A DNA stretch of 64,000 bases from Microbispora oryzae (GCF_017896165.1 NZ_JAFCNB010000004.1:365867-429866), one strand, 5' to 3'; positions 29,124 through 37,267 are shown, counted from the first letter of the stretch. Made by a program: numbers and translations. The notes: generated by a model not told the origin, from the sequence alone.

Positions 29124-29145
29124 AATATTGAAGCGCATCGATATT
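29124..29145. promoter_or_regulatory. ArsR operator upstream of arsR
   Basis: A 22-bp dyad with core ATATTGA-N6-TCGATAT (18 of 22 bases symmetric) ends 30 bp before the arsR start. The same ATATYGA-N6-TCGATAT pattern occurs in front of the permease operon (37215-37234), with a degenerate copy between arsC and the oxidoreductase (30001-30021). This indicates one regulator, presumably the ArsR encoded here. Confidence 0.65.
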
Positions 29146-29175
29146 TCGTGCGCGGGCATAGGGCATACTCGAAGC

Positions 29176-29553
29176 ATGAGCACGTCAGAATGCTGCGACG
29201 GAGCAGAGGCCCCTGACTGCGCTGGCTCGGTTACCGGCGTCGTCACTCTGGACGAGGTCGCCGCCGTCAAGCTCGCGACCGCCCTCAAGGTCCTGGCCGA
29301 CCCCGTCCGTCTCCGGCTTCTGGAGTTGCTGGCCACGTCCCCCGGCGGCGAGGTCTGCGCCTGCGACCTGGTCGAACCGCTCGGCCGGAGCCAGCCGACC
29401 ATCAGCCACCACCTGAAGGTGCTCCGCGAGGCGGAGCTGATCAACTCCGAACGCCGCGGCACCTGGATCTGGTACTCGGTCAATCGCGACGCGGTCCGCC
29501 AGGCCGTGGCCGCGCTCCAGACGGTGACCGGCCTCCATCCGGCCCTCGCCTGA
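29176..29553 (+). CDS. arsR: ArsR family metalloregulator
   Basis: A 125-aa ArsR/SmtB repressor that leaves DNA on binding As(III)/Sb(III). The HTH reads ALKVLADPVRLRLLELLATSPGGEVCACDLVEPLGRSQPTISHHLKVLREAELI. The CAC-DL segment in helix alpha-3 is the classical ELCVCDL metal box. Extra Cys at the N-terminus (SECCDG, PDCAG) could add ligands. ATG 29176 follows a dyad operator, so autoregulation is expected. It is convergent with arsC (10-bp gap). It should control arsC, the oxidoreductase and the permease-rSAM operon through matching operators. Confidence 0.92.
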   Translation: MSTSECCDGAEAPDCAGSVTGVVTLDEVAAVKLATALKVLADPVRLRLLELLATSPGGEVCACDLVEPLGRSQPTISHHLKVLREAELINSERRGTWIWYSVNRDAVRQAVAALQTVTGLHPALA

Positions 29554-29563
29554 TTCCCCCCGG

Positions 29564-29965
29564 CTAGACGTCCAGCGAGGCGATCAGCTTCTCCACGCGT
29601 ACCCGGATCTCGTCACGGATCAGGCGTACGGCCTCGATGCCCTGCCCGGCGGGATCGTCGAGCCGCCAGTCCTCGTAGCGGGTGCCGGGGAAGACCGGGC
29701 AGACGTCGCCGCAGCCCATCGTGATCGCGACATCGGAGACCTCGACCGCGTCCGCGGTGAGGATCTTCGGCCGCTGGTCGCCGATGTCGATGCCGACCTC
29801 CGCCATCGCCGCGACCGCCGCCGGGTTCACCGCGTGGCCGGGCGCCGAGCCGGCGGAGCGGACCTCGATCCGGTCGCCGGCCAGGTGGCGCAGCCATCCC
29901 GCCGCCATCTGCGACCGTCCGGCATTGTGGACGCACACGAACAACACGCTGGGCTTGCCACTCAT
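29564..29965 (-). CDS. arsC: Arsenate reductase ArsC (low-molecular-weight phosphatase type)
   Basis: A 133-aa cytoplasmic enzyme reducing As(V) to As(III). It has the LMW-PTP P-loop C11-VHNAGR-S (CX5R) at the N-terminus, AGSAPGHAVNPAAVAAMAEVGID, the Cys pair in TMGCGDVCPVFPG that relays the disulphide, and WRLDDPAGQ with the catalytic Asp loop. This is the thioredoxin- or mycoredoxin-linked class. Start ATG 29965 (MSGKPSVLFVC) has GAAGGGG upstream; a TTG at 29980 is less likely. It is divergent from the oxidoreductase gene, sharing a 70-bp AT-rich region with an ArsR-like operator. It can feed arsenite to the radical SAM enzyme of this cluster. Confidence 0.92.
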   Translation of the reverse strand: MSGKPSVLFVCVHNAGRSQMAAGWLRHLAGDRIEVRSAGSAPGHAVNPAAVAAMAEVGIDIGDQRPKILTADAVEVSDVAITMGCGDVCPVFPGTRYEDWRLDDPAGQGIEAVRLIRDEIRVRVEKLIASLDV

Positions 29966-30000
29966 CCGGGTCCCCTTCAAACTGTGCTCATTCGTTCACC

Positions 30001-30021
30001 AATATCGATCTGTTCATATAT
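30001..30021. promoter_or_regulatory. ArsR-like operator between arsC and the oxidoreductase gene
   Basis: AATATCGATCTGTTCATATA lies in a markedly AT-rich divergent promoter region (29966-30035). Its left arm ATATCGA is identical to the other ars operators; the right arm is degenerate but AT-rich. It is placed to control both arsC (minus) and the molybdoenzyme gene (plus). CTCATG/CATGAG around the plus-strand start codons (30039-30052) forms a small hairpin. Confidence 0.5.
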
Positions 30022-30035
30022 AGATACACATAAAT

Positions 30036-32513
30036 ATGCTCATGTCCATGAGCATCGAGCGTCGTGGATTTCTGCAGGGCACCTTACTTAGCGGCACCGC
30101 CCTCATCGCCGGCGGTGTCGTGCCCCAGTCCGCCTCCGCGGAGCCGGATGAGCCCCAGCTCATCGATTTCACCGAAGGGTCCGCCGCGTTGGACCCTGAC
30201 AAGGTCGTCCGCTCGGCCTGCCAGTTCTGCAACTCGCTGTGCGGCCTGGACGTCGGCGTGAAGGCCGGTCGCGTCATCGACGTCCGCGGCTTCGCCGACG
30301 ACCCCGTCCAGGACGGCAAGATCTGCGTCAAGGGCCCGATGATGGTCCAGCTCTCCTACAACCCGCTGCGTCTCACCACTCCTCTTGTCCGTACGGGCGG
30401 GGCCAAGGGCTCTCCCGAATCGACGTTCAAGGAGGCCACGTGGGACGAGGCGCTCGACGTCATCGCCAAGAAGTGGCTCCAGCTGCGTGACGCCGGTGAG
30501 GCCCGGTCGATCGCCAACCGCACCACCGGACGCCTTCCGCGCGGCACGGGGTCGCTCGCCGCCCGGCTCTTCGCGCTGCTCGGCAGCCCCAACAACACCG
30601 ATGTCGGACCGGTCTGCAACGACGCCGGCGGCAACGCGCTGGCCGCGACCTTCGGCATGGGCAACTTCACCAACGGCTACGGCCGTGACGGCGCGACCGG
30701 CAAAGAGGATCTGGGCAGCGCCGAATATCTGCTGTTCCTGGGCACCAACCAGGCCGAGACCCACCCGGTCACCTTCGACTACCTGCTGCGCGGCCGGGCC
30801 AGGACCAAGGCCAGGCTCGTCGTCGTCGACCCGCGCCGTACGGCCACCGGCGCCAGGGCCGACGAGTGGATCGCGCCCAAACCGCACACCGACTTCGCCT
30901 TCGCGCTCGGCATGTTGTCCCACGTCATCACCGGCGGCCTGTACGACAAGGCGTTCGTCGGCCGCTGGGTCCTCGGCTTCGACGAGCTGCGCGACCACCT
31001 CGCCGGGCACGGCTACACCCCGGAATGGGCGGCGAAGATCTGCGACATCCCGGCCGGGACGATCCGCCGCGTGGCCGAGGAATACGCCCGCGCCAAACCG
31101 GCCGCCATCTTCTGCAACGCCGGCATCTCCCACCAGCTCGGCGCCTTCGACACCTACCGCGTGCTGGCCTTCCTCACCGCCGTGACCGGCAACATCGGCA
31201 GGCTCGGCGGCGGCGCGAACTTCATGCACAACACCTGGCCGGGCGACCTGCACCTGCCGGCGCTGACGGTCACCACGCCGGAGCGCGGAACGGCGCTGCC
31301 CGTCGGCCCCGACCACTTCGCCGGCTCCATCCTGCACGGCAGGCCGTACAGGTTGCGGGCCGTGATGACCGAGGGCAACCCGCTGCTCTCCTCGGCCAAC
31401 ACCGCCCAGGTCAGGCAGGCGTACGAACAACTGGAGTTCTACGTCTACACCGGCCTGTTCATGGAGGAGGCGGCCTACTACGCCGACGTCATCCTGCCCG
31501 TGACCGGCGGACTGGAGATCGACGGCGTCTACATGCGCCGCGACGACCGCGCGATCCGCTGGCAGGAACGGGCACTCGAACCGGTCGGACAATCGCGCCC
31601 CGACTGGCACATCTGGATCGACCTGGCACACGCGCTCGGCCGCAACGACACCCGGAAGCCCGCCTCCTACTGGACCGACGCCTTCCCGCTGACCTGGAAG
31701 GACTACTCGAACCTCTGGGCCGAGTTCGTGAAGCTCACCCCCGCGATGGGCGGCATGACCGAACGCCGCATGAGAGCCCGCCGCGAACCGCTGCGCTGGC
31801 CGTGCCCGTCCGAGCGCCATCCGGGCGTCAGCGCCCTCTACCTCGACCATCCATCCTGGTACGAGGTGACCGCCGCCCTGGGAGCCAAGGGCCGGCGGTT
31901 CCTGACCCCCAGCGGCAAGGTCGAAATCCACACACCCGAACTGGACGCCCGGCTGAAGACCGCCGGGCACAGCGCGCTGCCCGTCTTCTACACCCATCCC
32001 GAGGTGACCGGTGCCCATCCGACCATCGCCTACCAGGACGCCTACGTCGCAAATCCGATCAATCCCGGTGCCGTGACACAGCGGGTCACGGTAGGCGTCC
32101 CGGGGAACGGCGCGGTTCACCGTCAGTATCCGCTGATGGGGATGACCGGGCGGCCCAGCGTGGTCCACTTCGCGAGCGTCACCCACTGGACGTACACCGG
32201 CGAGCAGCAGAACGGCGTCCGGCTGATCCAGATCCACCCCAGCACGGCGAAGAAGTACGGCATCGGCGACGGCGACGACATCGTGATCGAGAGCCCGCGC
32301 GGCTCGGCCGGCGGTACGGCGCTGCTGTGGGAGGGCATCAGGACCGACACCGTCTTCCTGCCCAACACCTTCGGCCCGGCCCAGCGCGTGGGCGACATCT
32401 TCGGCGGCCCCCGCTACGAACCGGCCAACATGCTCGTGGACGACCAGTTCTATGACAACCTGTCCGGCCAGCAGGCGTACAAGTGCTTCGCCTGCCGGAT
32501 CCGGAAGGCCTGA
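30036..32513 (+). CDS. Tat-exported molybdopterin oxidoreductase (DMSO reductase family)
   Basis: An 825-aa large subunit-type molybdoenzyme. SIERRGFLQG is a twin-arginine motif, with a likely cleavage after SASA (about residue 35). Cys62, Cys65, Cys69 and Cys97 form the [4Fe-4S] motif, and PVC194NDAGG supplies a Cys ligand to Mo as in PsrA/PhsA/ArrA/ArxA enzymes. The C-terminal MGD-binding domain is present (IHPSTAKKYGIGDGDDIVIESPRG). ATGs at 30036, 30042 and 30048 are all in frame and no Shine-Dalgarno sequence is visible. No FeS or membrane subunit gene adjoins it. Under ArsR-like control, it may oxidise arsenite or an organoarsenical outside the membrane; this is inference. Confidence 0.85.
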   Translation: MLMSMSIERRGFLQGTLLSGTALIAGGVVPQSASAEPDEPQLIDFTEGSAALDPDKVVRSACQFCNSLCGLDVGVKAGRVIDVRGFADDPVQDGKICVKGPMMVQLSYNPLRLTTPLVRTGGAKGSPESTFKEATWDEALDVIAKKWLQLRDAGEARSIANRTTGRLPRGTGSLAARLFALLGSPNNTDVGPVCNDAGGNALAATFGMGNFTNGYGRDGATGKEDLGSAEYLLFLGTNQAETHPVTFDYLLRGRARTKARLVVVDPRRTATGARADEWIAPKPHTDFAFALGMLSHVITGGLYDKAFVGRWVLGFDELRDHLAGHGYTPEWAAKICDIPAGTIRRVAEEYARAKPAAIFCNAGISHQLGAFDTYRVLAFLTAVTGNIGRLGGGANFMHNTWPGDLHLPALTVTTPERGTALPVGPDHFAGSILHGRPYRLRAVMTEGNPLLSSANTAQVRQAYEQLEFYVYTGLFMEEAAYYADVILPVTGGLEIDGVYMRRDDRAIRWQERALEPVGQSRPDWHIWIDLAHALGRNDTRKPASYWTDAFPLTWKDYSNLWAEFVKLTPAMGGMTERRMRARREPLRWPCPSERHPGVSALYLDHPSWYEVTAALGAKGRRFLTPSGKVEIHTPELDARLKTAGHSALPVFYTHPEVTGAHPTIAYQDAYVANPINPGAVTQRVTVGVPGNGAVHRQYPLMGMTGRPSVVHFASVTHWTYTGEQQNGVRLIQIHPSTAKKYGIGDGDDIVIESPRGSAGGTALLWEGIRTDTVFLPNTFGPAQRVGDIFGGPRYEPANMLVDDQFYDNLSGQQAYKCFACRIRKA

Positions 32514-32514
32514 C

Positions 32515-33576
32515 TCACATGCGGTACACCGGCTGCGGATAGCCGGGCTGGAACGACGTGGCCGCCTGGGCGGCGGAGCGGGTCCGGGCGGCCGTGTCGG
32601 CCGTCCGGATCGCCGCTTCGAGCGCGGCGTCCATCTCCTCGGGCGGGCAGGCGACCCGGGCGTTGACGATGACCCTCGCTCGCTCGATCGGCGTCCCGAC
32701 GCGGGTGTCGGTGGTCGGCTCCGCCCCGGCCTGGGTCAGGCTGAGCTTGGCCATCCGGTCGCCGCTTTCCACGGTGAGTTTCGCGTGGCCGATGACGATC
32801 TGCCGGCCGGCTGCCCAGCGGGACAGCTCCCGCAGGACCGCGGCACCCCATTCGTCGGGGTCGAAGCCGTCGCCGGTGAGCTCGACCTCCTGGTTGAGCC
32901 AGGCGAGCTCGGCTTCCGCCGCCGCGTAACGGTCGTAGTCGACCCGCATGCGGTGGTCGCGATTGCCGGCCTTCTCCGTCCAGGCGGCGACCAGGCCGGT
33001 GAGGTTCTCCCCGGTTGCCGCAGAGTACGCGACGACCTCGGCCTTCGGGTATCGCTCCGCCAGATCTCCCCGGACCGCGTCGGCGTCGCGGATCATGTCG
33101 ACCTTGTTGAGGGCTATCACGTCGGCCTCTTCGAGTTGCCGCTTGAACAGGTACGACAGGTCGGACTCGTGCGCCGATCGGGTGAAGGCCCGCAGCCGGA
33201 ACGGATCGACCACGGTCGTCAGCGGGGCCACCGTCAGCGCCCGGCCGTAGTGGTGTTCGAGCGGCCGGACGACCGTCGACTGCAGGTCGGTGCAGCTTCC
33301 GACCGCTTCGGCGATGATCGTGTCGGCGCCGTCGTCGACCAGCTTGACGACGATGGCGGCCAGATCCTCGAAACGGCAGCAGAAGCAGCCGCCCGTCACC
33401 TCGGAAACGTCGCCGAGCGCGCTGCGGGCGAGCTTGGTGTCCACCAGGTCGACGCCCTGATCATTGGTGATGACGGACACCTTGCGGCCGGTGGCCTCGA
33501 TCGCGGCGGCCGCGGCGATCATCGTGGTTGTCTTGCCTGCGCCCAGGAATCCGCCGAGCGGAATGAAAGTGATCAA
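32515..33576 (-). CDS. CobW/COG0523 family G3E GTPase
   Basis: A 353-aa GTP-dependent metallochaperone-type protein. Walker A is GGFLGAGKTTT (about residues 8-18), the metal-binding motif is GGC64FC66C67 (CxCC), AEAVGSCTDLQSTV covers the switch region, and NKVD (157-160) is the base-specificity motif. The C-terminal CobW-like domain is short. COG0523 proteins insert or deliver Zn, Co or other metals. As the last gene of the permease-rSAM-FemAB operon (7 bp after the preceding gene), it might serve a metal or metalloid for that pathway. It is convergent with the molybdoenzyme gene. Confidence 0.85.
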   Translation of the reverse strand: MITFIPLGGFLGAGKTTTMIAAAAAIEATGRKVSVITNDQGVDLVDTKLARSALGDVSEVTGGCFCCRFEDLAAIVVKLVDDGADTIIAEAVGSCTDLQSTVVRPLEHHYGRALTVAPLTTVVDPFRLRAFTRSAHESDLSYLFKRQLEEADVIALNKVDMIRDADAVRGDLAERYPKAEVVAYSAATGENLTGLVAAWTEKAGNRDHRMRVDYDRYAAAEAELAWLNQEVELTGDGFDPDEWGAAVLRELSRWAAGRQIVIGHAKLTVESGDRMAKLSLTQAGAEPTTDTRVGTPIERARVIVNARVACPPEEMDAALEAAIRTADTAARTRSAAQAATSFQPGYPQPVYRM

Positions 33577-33583
33577 GGTTCAC

Positions 33584-34792
33584 CTATCCGTTCGAGCAGC
33601 AGCCGCCGCCGGCCTCGGCGGCGAACAACGGAAGTGTCCGGGAGGGCGTCACGGCGTCGGTCTCGTCGATCTCGGGCGTGGGACGGGACGCCTCGTAGAT
33701 CCGCCGCCGGGCCTCGCCGGTCGCGTGCAGCCACTCGACCGCGTCGGGCCGGAGTTCCTCGTCCAGGACCAGCAGCGACGTCGTGATCTCCCGCGAGTGG
33801 CTGCCCCGCAGCGCCTTCGCGCGGTGCGAACCGGCACCGAACGCGACGACGCGCAGCCCTTCGGCGTACCCGTCCCTGATCGCGGTCACGAACGTGACCG
33901 GGAAGTAGACGCCGCTGCGTTCGCCCAGGGCGGCGTCGTCGGTGCCCGACCATTTCACGTACAGCTTGCGGCCTTTGCGTACGGCGACCGAGGCCGAGAC
34001 GATGACGCCGTCACGGATTCCGGCGTATGCCCGTACGGTCACACCCGCGTCGATCAGCCCTTGGATCAGCACGTCGATCCGGGTGGTGGGGGTCCCGTGC
34101 TTCCGCTGCGTCCTCGTGATGAGTTCGGCGATGCGGGTCAGCTGCGGGCTGATCATCTCGCCGTCGAACCGCCTGATCTCCACACCGAGTTCGTCCGCGC
34201 GCTGGGCGTCCTCGCGCAGGCGGTAACGCGTCTTCTTGGGGAGCGCGGCCAGGTGAGCGTCCCAGCTCTCCTGATTGAGTGGAACGTAGTCCTCGACCGC
34301 CCAGAACGCCCGCCCGGCGCCGTGCCCGTCCAGCGCCTCGACCAGCGACCCGGACCCCGGCCCTTCGGCGATCCATGGCGCGACCACGCTCCGCGCCCCG
34401 GCGGCCCGTGCTTCGGCCACCACGGCGTCGATCATCGTCTTCGCCAGCGCCGGCGTCCAGAAGTTGAAGGCGATCTCCGTCCGGTACGCCTCCGGAGACC
34501 CCAGCACCAGCGCCGGGAACACGTCGGCGTCGTGCCCGAGGTACGAACGCGGATCGAGATCGGCGTCTCCGGAATCGCCCACGAGGTAACCGGGGAGCAC
34601 GGCGACCTCGCCCGTGCCGCGGGTGGCGACGGTGTGGAACGGGATGAGTTCAGGAGCCGCCTTCTGCTGCGCCGCCAGCCAGGCCGGGCCCAGGAAGGGC
34701 GAGGCGTCGGTGAGGTCACGCAGTTCGTCGGACCAGCTCAGGTCCGGAAGATCGGACCTGGTGCGTACGGTGATGCCGGGGGTGCCGCCCAT
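33584..34792 (-). CDS. FemAB/GNAT-like ligase-type protein with C-terminal Cys pair
   Basis: A 402-aa soluble protein with two GNAT-like halves of the FemAB / peptidogalycan-biosynthesis type. Visible markers are PFLGPAWLAAQQKAAP near the N-terminus, NFWTPALAKTMIDAVVAEARAAGARSVVAPWI in the first half, AALPKKTRYRLREDAQRADELGVEIRRF leading into the second, and GLRVVAFGAGSHRAKALRG, a substrate-site motif of this group. The protein ends EAGGGCCSNG, with Cys398-Cys399 exposed. FemAB enzymes transfer amino acids from aminoacyl-tRNA. Here it could aminoacylate or conjugate a small amino-acid-like product such as an organoarsenical; that is inference. It lies 15 bp after the rSAM gene. Confidence 0.75.
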   Translation of the reverse strand: MGGTPGITVRTRSDLPDLSWSDELRDLTDASPFLGPAWLAAQQKAAPELIPFHTVATRGTGEVAVLPGYLVGDSGDADLDPRSYLGHDADVFPALVLGSPEAYRTEIAFNFWTPALAKTMIDAVVAEARAAGARSVVAPWIAEGPGSGSLVEALDGHGAGRAFWAVEDYVPLNQESWDAHLAALPKKTRYRLREDAQRADELGVEIRRFDGEMISPQLTRIAELITRTQRKHGTPTTRIDVLIQGLIDAGVTVRAYAGIRDGVIVSASVAVRKGRKLYVKWSGTDDAALGERSGVYFPVTFVTAIRDGYAEGLRVVAFGAGSHRAKALRGSHSREITTSLLVLDEELRPDAVEWLHATGEARRRIYEASRPTPEIDETDAVTPSRTLPLFAAEAGGGCCSNG

Positions 34793-34807
34793 GGGGGTCT
34801 CCTGAAT

Positions 34808-36049
34808 TCAGCACTTGATGCAGCAACGGCCCTTGCCCGCGCCCTCGGCGCTCGCCCGGCGCTCGGCCCACAGGTTCTCCACCCGGGGATCGGCGTGCCG
34901 CCAGTCGACGTAGAAGCCGCGGTCGATCGTCTCGACGTCCGCCATCCACGGGGAGGCGAGCAACGGCGAGCCCTTGAAGAGGAGCAGGCGGGTCTGGAGC
35001 GCGGTCGGGTCGGTGACCCGGGCCAGGTCGGTCTCGTCGAGGAAGTCCTCGAAGCCGAGCAGTTCGTCGTACTCGATCCAGGGGGTGAACGGGATGAAGG
35101 TCGGCTTGAGCTCGAACCCGAGCGCGCGGGCCTGGCGGATGCAGGCCTTCATGTCGGTCACGGTGATGTTCTTGTCGAAGATCCGCAGAATGCGGTCGGA
35201 GGGAAACTCCAGCGCGGAAGTCACCTGCCTGAGCCCCAGGCTGACCAGGTGTTCCAGTTCGGAGGTGTAGTCGAGGATGTGGTCGACGCGGGTGGTCATC
35301 TCGAACGTGCACGGGCCGACCTCGGCCACGATGCGTTCGGCGGCCCTGATGCCGATCGTGCGGGAGTTGAAGAACTCGGCGTCGATGAAGCAGAAGTGCC
35401 GCACCCCTTCGTCGGCCAGCGCCACGGCGTCGGCGACGACCGCGTCCACCTCGTACGGGGCGATCTGGCCGTCGTAGGCGCCGTAGACGGAGCAGTAGGT
35501 GCACTTGTGATGACAGCCGCGGGAGGCCTCGATGTTGCCCATCAGCCCGTACGGCGAGTGGTGCGCCGGATAGTGCACCAGCGACGGGAACAGGTCCCGC
35601 GCCGGCACCACCGAGATACGTTTGCGCGGCGGCTTGGGGCGCATGCCGGTCCTGGTCACGAGCGCGGCCACCTCGTTGAGCGGCAGCCGCCCCGCGGCCA
35701 GGGCGACGAGATCGCCGGCGATCCGTTCCGGTTCGTCGATCGCCACTGCGTCGGCGATGCGCAGGAAGTCACGGCGGTTGAGCTGGGCGTACTGACCGAA
35801 CACGACGATCGGCGCGTCGGAGTCGACGGCGAGCCTGCCGACGATCGACAGTCCGCGTTCGAGTCCCTCGTACTGCCCGACCGAGACGAGAATCAGGTCG
35901 AAGGGCCCGACCGGCTCGGGGTCGGGGAACTGGTGGTAGTCCCAGCCGGTGACGTCGGCGCCCTCGTCACGCAGCGCCGCCGCGACACAGGCGGAGACCA
36001 GCGGCTGTAACTCCGCCTCGTACGGTGAGACGACCAGGATGCGCGGCAT
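34808..36049 (-). CDS. arsL: Radical SAM protein with RCCxKC tail (ArsL-like)
   Basis: A 413-aa enzyme. Residues 1-120 form a Rossmann-like cobalamin-binding-type domain (RILVVSPYEAELQPLVSACV), lacking the DxHxxG cobalamin ligand. The radical SAM core has C179-HHK-C183-TY-C186, followed by a TIM barrel (FCFIDAEFFNSRTIGIRAAE, EMTTRVDHILDY). The last six residues are RCCIKC, giving three Cys beside one another. I recall an almost identical RCCLKC tail for ArsL, the noncanonical radical SAM enzyme that attaches the 3-amino-3-carboxypropyl group of SAM to arsenite in arsinothricin biosynthesis; this was not checked. The start at 36049 lies 9 bp after the permease. The gene name is tentative. Confidence 0.75.
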   Translation of the reverse strand: MPRILVVSPYEAELQPLVSACVAAALRDEGADVTGWDYHQFPDPEPVGPFDLILVSVGQYEGLERGLSIVGRLAVDSDAPIVVFGQYAQLNRRDFLRIADAVAIDEPERIAGDLVALAAGRLPLNEVAALVTRTGMRPKPPRKRISVVPARDLFPSLVHYPAHHSPYGLMGNIEASRGCHHKCTYCSVYGAYDGQIAPYEVDAVVADAVALADEGVRHFCFIDAEFFNSRTIGIRAAERIVAEVGPCTFEMTTRVDHILDYTSELEHLVSLGLRQVTSALEFPSDRILRIFDKNITVTDMKACIRQARALGFELKPTFIPFTPWIEYDELLGFEDFLDETDLARVTDPTALQTRLLLFKGSPLLASPWMADVETIDRGFYVDWRHADPRVENLWAERRASAEGAGKGRCCIKC

Positions 36050-36058
36050 GAGGTCTCC

Positions 36059-37201
36059 TTAGAGCCAGATCGGAGCGAGGTATCCGAGGACGATGCCGCC
36101 CACCAGGAGACTCCCGATGACCAGGCCGACGACGCGTCGGCGGGCGATGAGGAGCATGCCGCCGATCGCCCCGATGCTGGTGCCCGCGCCGGTCATGAGG
36201 AAGGCGAGCGCGGGACCGGCGCCGAGACCGCCGTGCATCAGAGTCGAGACCAGCGGCAGCGACGCGTCGGTGTTCAGGTAGATCGGGATGCCCAGGATCG
36301 CGGCCAGCGGCACCGCGAACACGGAGTCGTTGCCGAGATAGTCCGTGAGGAACGAGGTCGGAATAAGCTCGATCAGCAGGTAGCCGAGAGCGGCGAACCC
36401 GAAGAAGTACAGCGCGAGCCGCTTGCTGTTCTTCCAGGTCAGCGCGCCGAACTCGTCGAGTTTCCGGTCGGCGAGCCACTGCCGGTCGACGCCGAACACG
36501 GTCTGCCCGGCGACGGCCGGGGGTTCCTCGTCTGAGGGGCCGCAGCAGCTCGACGGCGTCTCGACCATGACCGGTTCGGCGGGTCCGCAGCAACTCTCCG
36601 GTTCGGCGGGCTTCTCGGCGACCTGGAGCTCGGCCGGACCGCAGCACGAGGAGGAGGCAACGGGTGTCTCGATGACATCAAGCGCCAAGCCGGGCCGCGC
36701 CGCCGGGGTCGCGCCCACCAGGGCCTCTTCGCGGACCGTCTCCCGCATGCGTGCCTGATCCCTCAACCAGCCGGTCCGCTCGATGACGTGCGTGACGGCG
36801 CCCGCGACCAGGCCGATGACGATCGCGGCCACGTAGAACGTCGTCGAGAACGAGAACCCGAACAGGCCGGTGGCCAGCACGTACTCCTCGGGGCTGGTCA
36901 GCGGCGACGACACCATGAACGCCACCACCGGCGCCCACGGGACATGAGCGGCCATCGCGCCGAGCACCACGGCCGTGGTCCCGCAGGAGCAGAACGGCGT
37001 CACGGCGGCGACGATCACCACGCCCACGATGGCCAGGGCCACCCGCCGCCGAAGCCAGGACTGAAGCCGGTCTGCCCCTACATACACCGACAGAGCGGAT
37101 GCGACCAGGACGCTCAGGAGCAGGTAGGGCCAGTTGACCGCGAACGTGTGCCACACGTCTCCGGCCACCCGTCCCAAGACGGCGAGCATGGATTCGAGCA
37201 C
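36059..37201 (-). CDS. UPF0718/ArsP-like permease with three CCGP repeats
   Basis: A 380-aa membrane protein of the UPF0718 (DUF318) family, which includes ArsP, an exporter of trivalent organoarsenicals. Motifs include VTPFCSCGTTAV with the Cys pair in TM2, SSPLTSPEEYVLATGLFG, GIPIYLNTDASLPL and LMTGAGTSIGAIGGM. The cytoplasmic loop between the TM bundles carries three CCGP units (SSCCGPAE, ESCCGPAE, SSCCGPSD; CC at about 186, 204 and 219), suited to binding a thiophilic metalloid. GTG 37201 with GGAGGG upstream is chosen because the operator and probable transcription start lie above it; ATG 37243 would be inside the promoter. First gene of the operon with rSAM, FemAB-like and GTPase genes. 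Confidence 0.82.
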   Translation of the reverse strand: MLESMLAVLGRVAGDVWHTFAVNWPYLLLSVLVASALSVYVGADRLQSWLRRRVALAIVGVVIVAAVTPFCSCGTTAVVLGAMAAHVPWAPVVAFMVSSPLTSPEEYVLATGLFGFSFSTTFYVAAIVIGLVAGAVTHVIERTGWLRDQARMRETVREEALVGATPAARPGLALDVIETPVASSSCCGPAELQVAEKPAEPESCCGPAEPVMVETPSSCCGPSDEEPPAVAGQTVFGVDRQWLADRKLDEFGALTWKNSKRLALYFFGFAALGYLLIELIPTSFLTDYLGNDSVFAVPLAAILGIPIYLNTDASLPLVSTLMHGGLGAGPALAFLMTGAGTSIGAIGGMLLIARRRVVGLVIGSLLVGGIVLGYLAPIWL

Positions 37202-37214
37202 GATCCCTCCGGGC

Positions 37215-37267
37215 ATATCGATGGCCGTCGATATACTCAGCATCCGTTGTGATCGCGACGGAGTCAA
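37215..37267 (-). promoter_or_regulatory. Promoter and ArsR operator of the permease-rSAM operon
   Basis: A perfect palindrome ATATCGA-N6-TCGATAT lies at 37215-37234, the best of the three ars operators in this window. On the minus strand TTGACT (37267-37262) is a -35 candidate, with GATGCT about 17 bp further down as a possible -10. The operator would thus cover the transcription start. This placement argues that translation begins at GTG 37201. Confidence 0.65.

Noticed and set aside
33464..36010. An 848-codon frame antisense to the FemAB-like and radical SAM genes
   Set aside because: Low-complexity translation; the minus-strand genes carry the CxxxCxxC and RCCIKC motifs and an operon layout.
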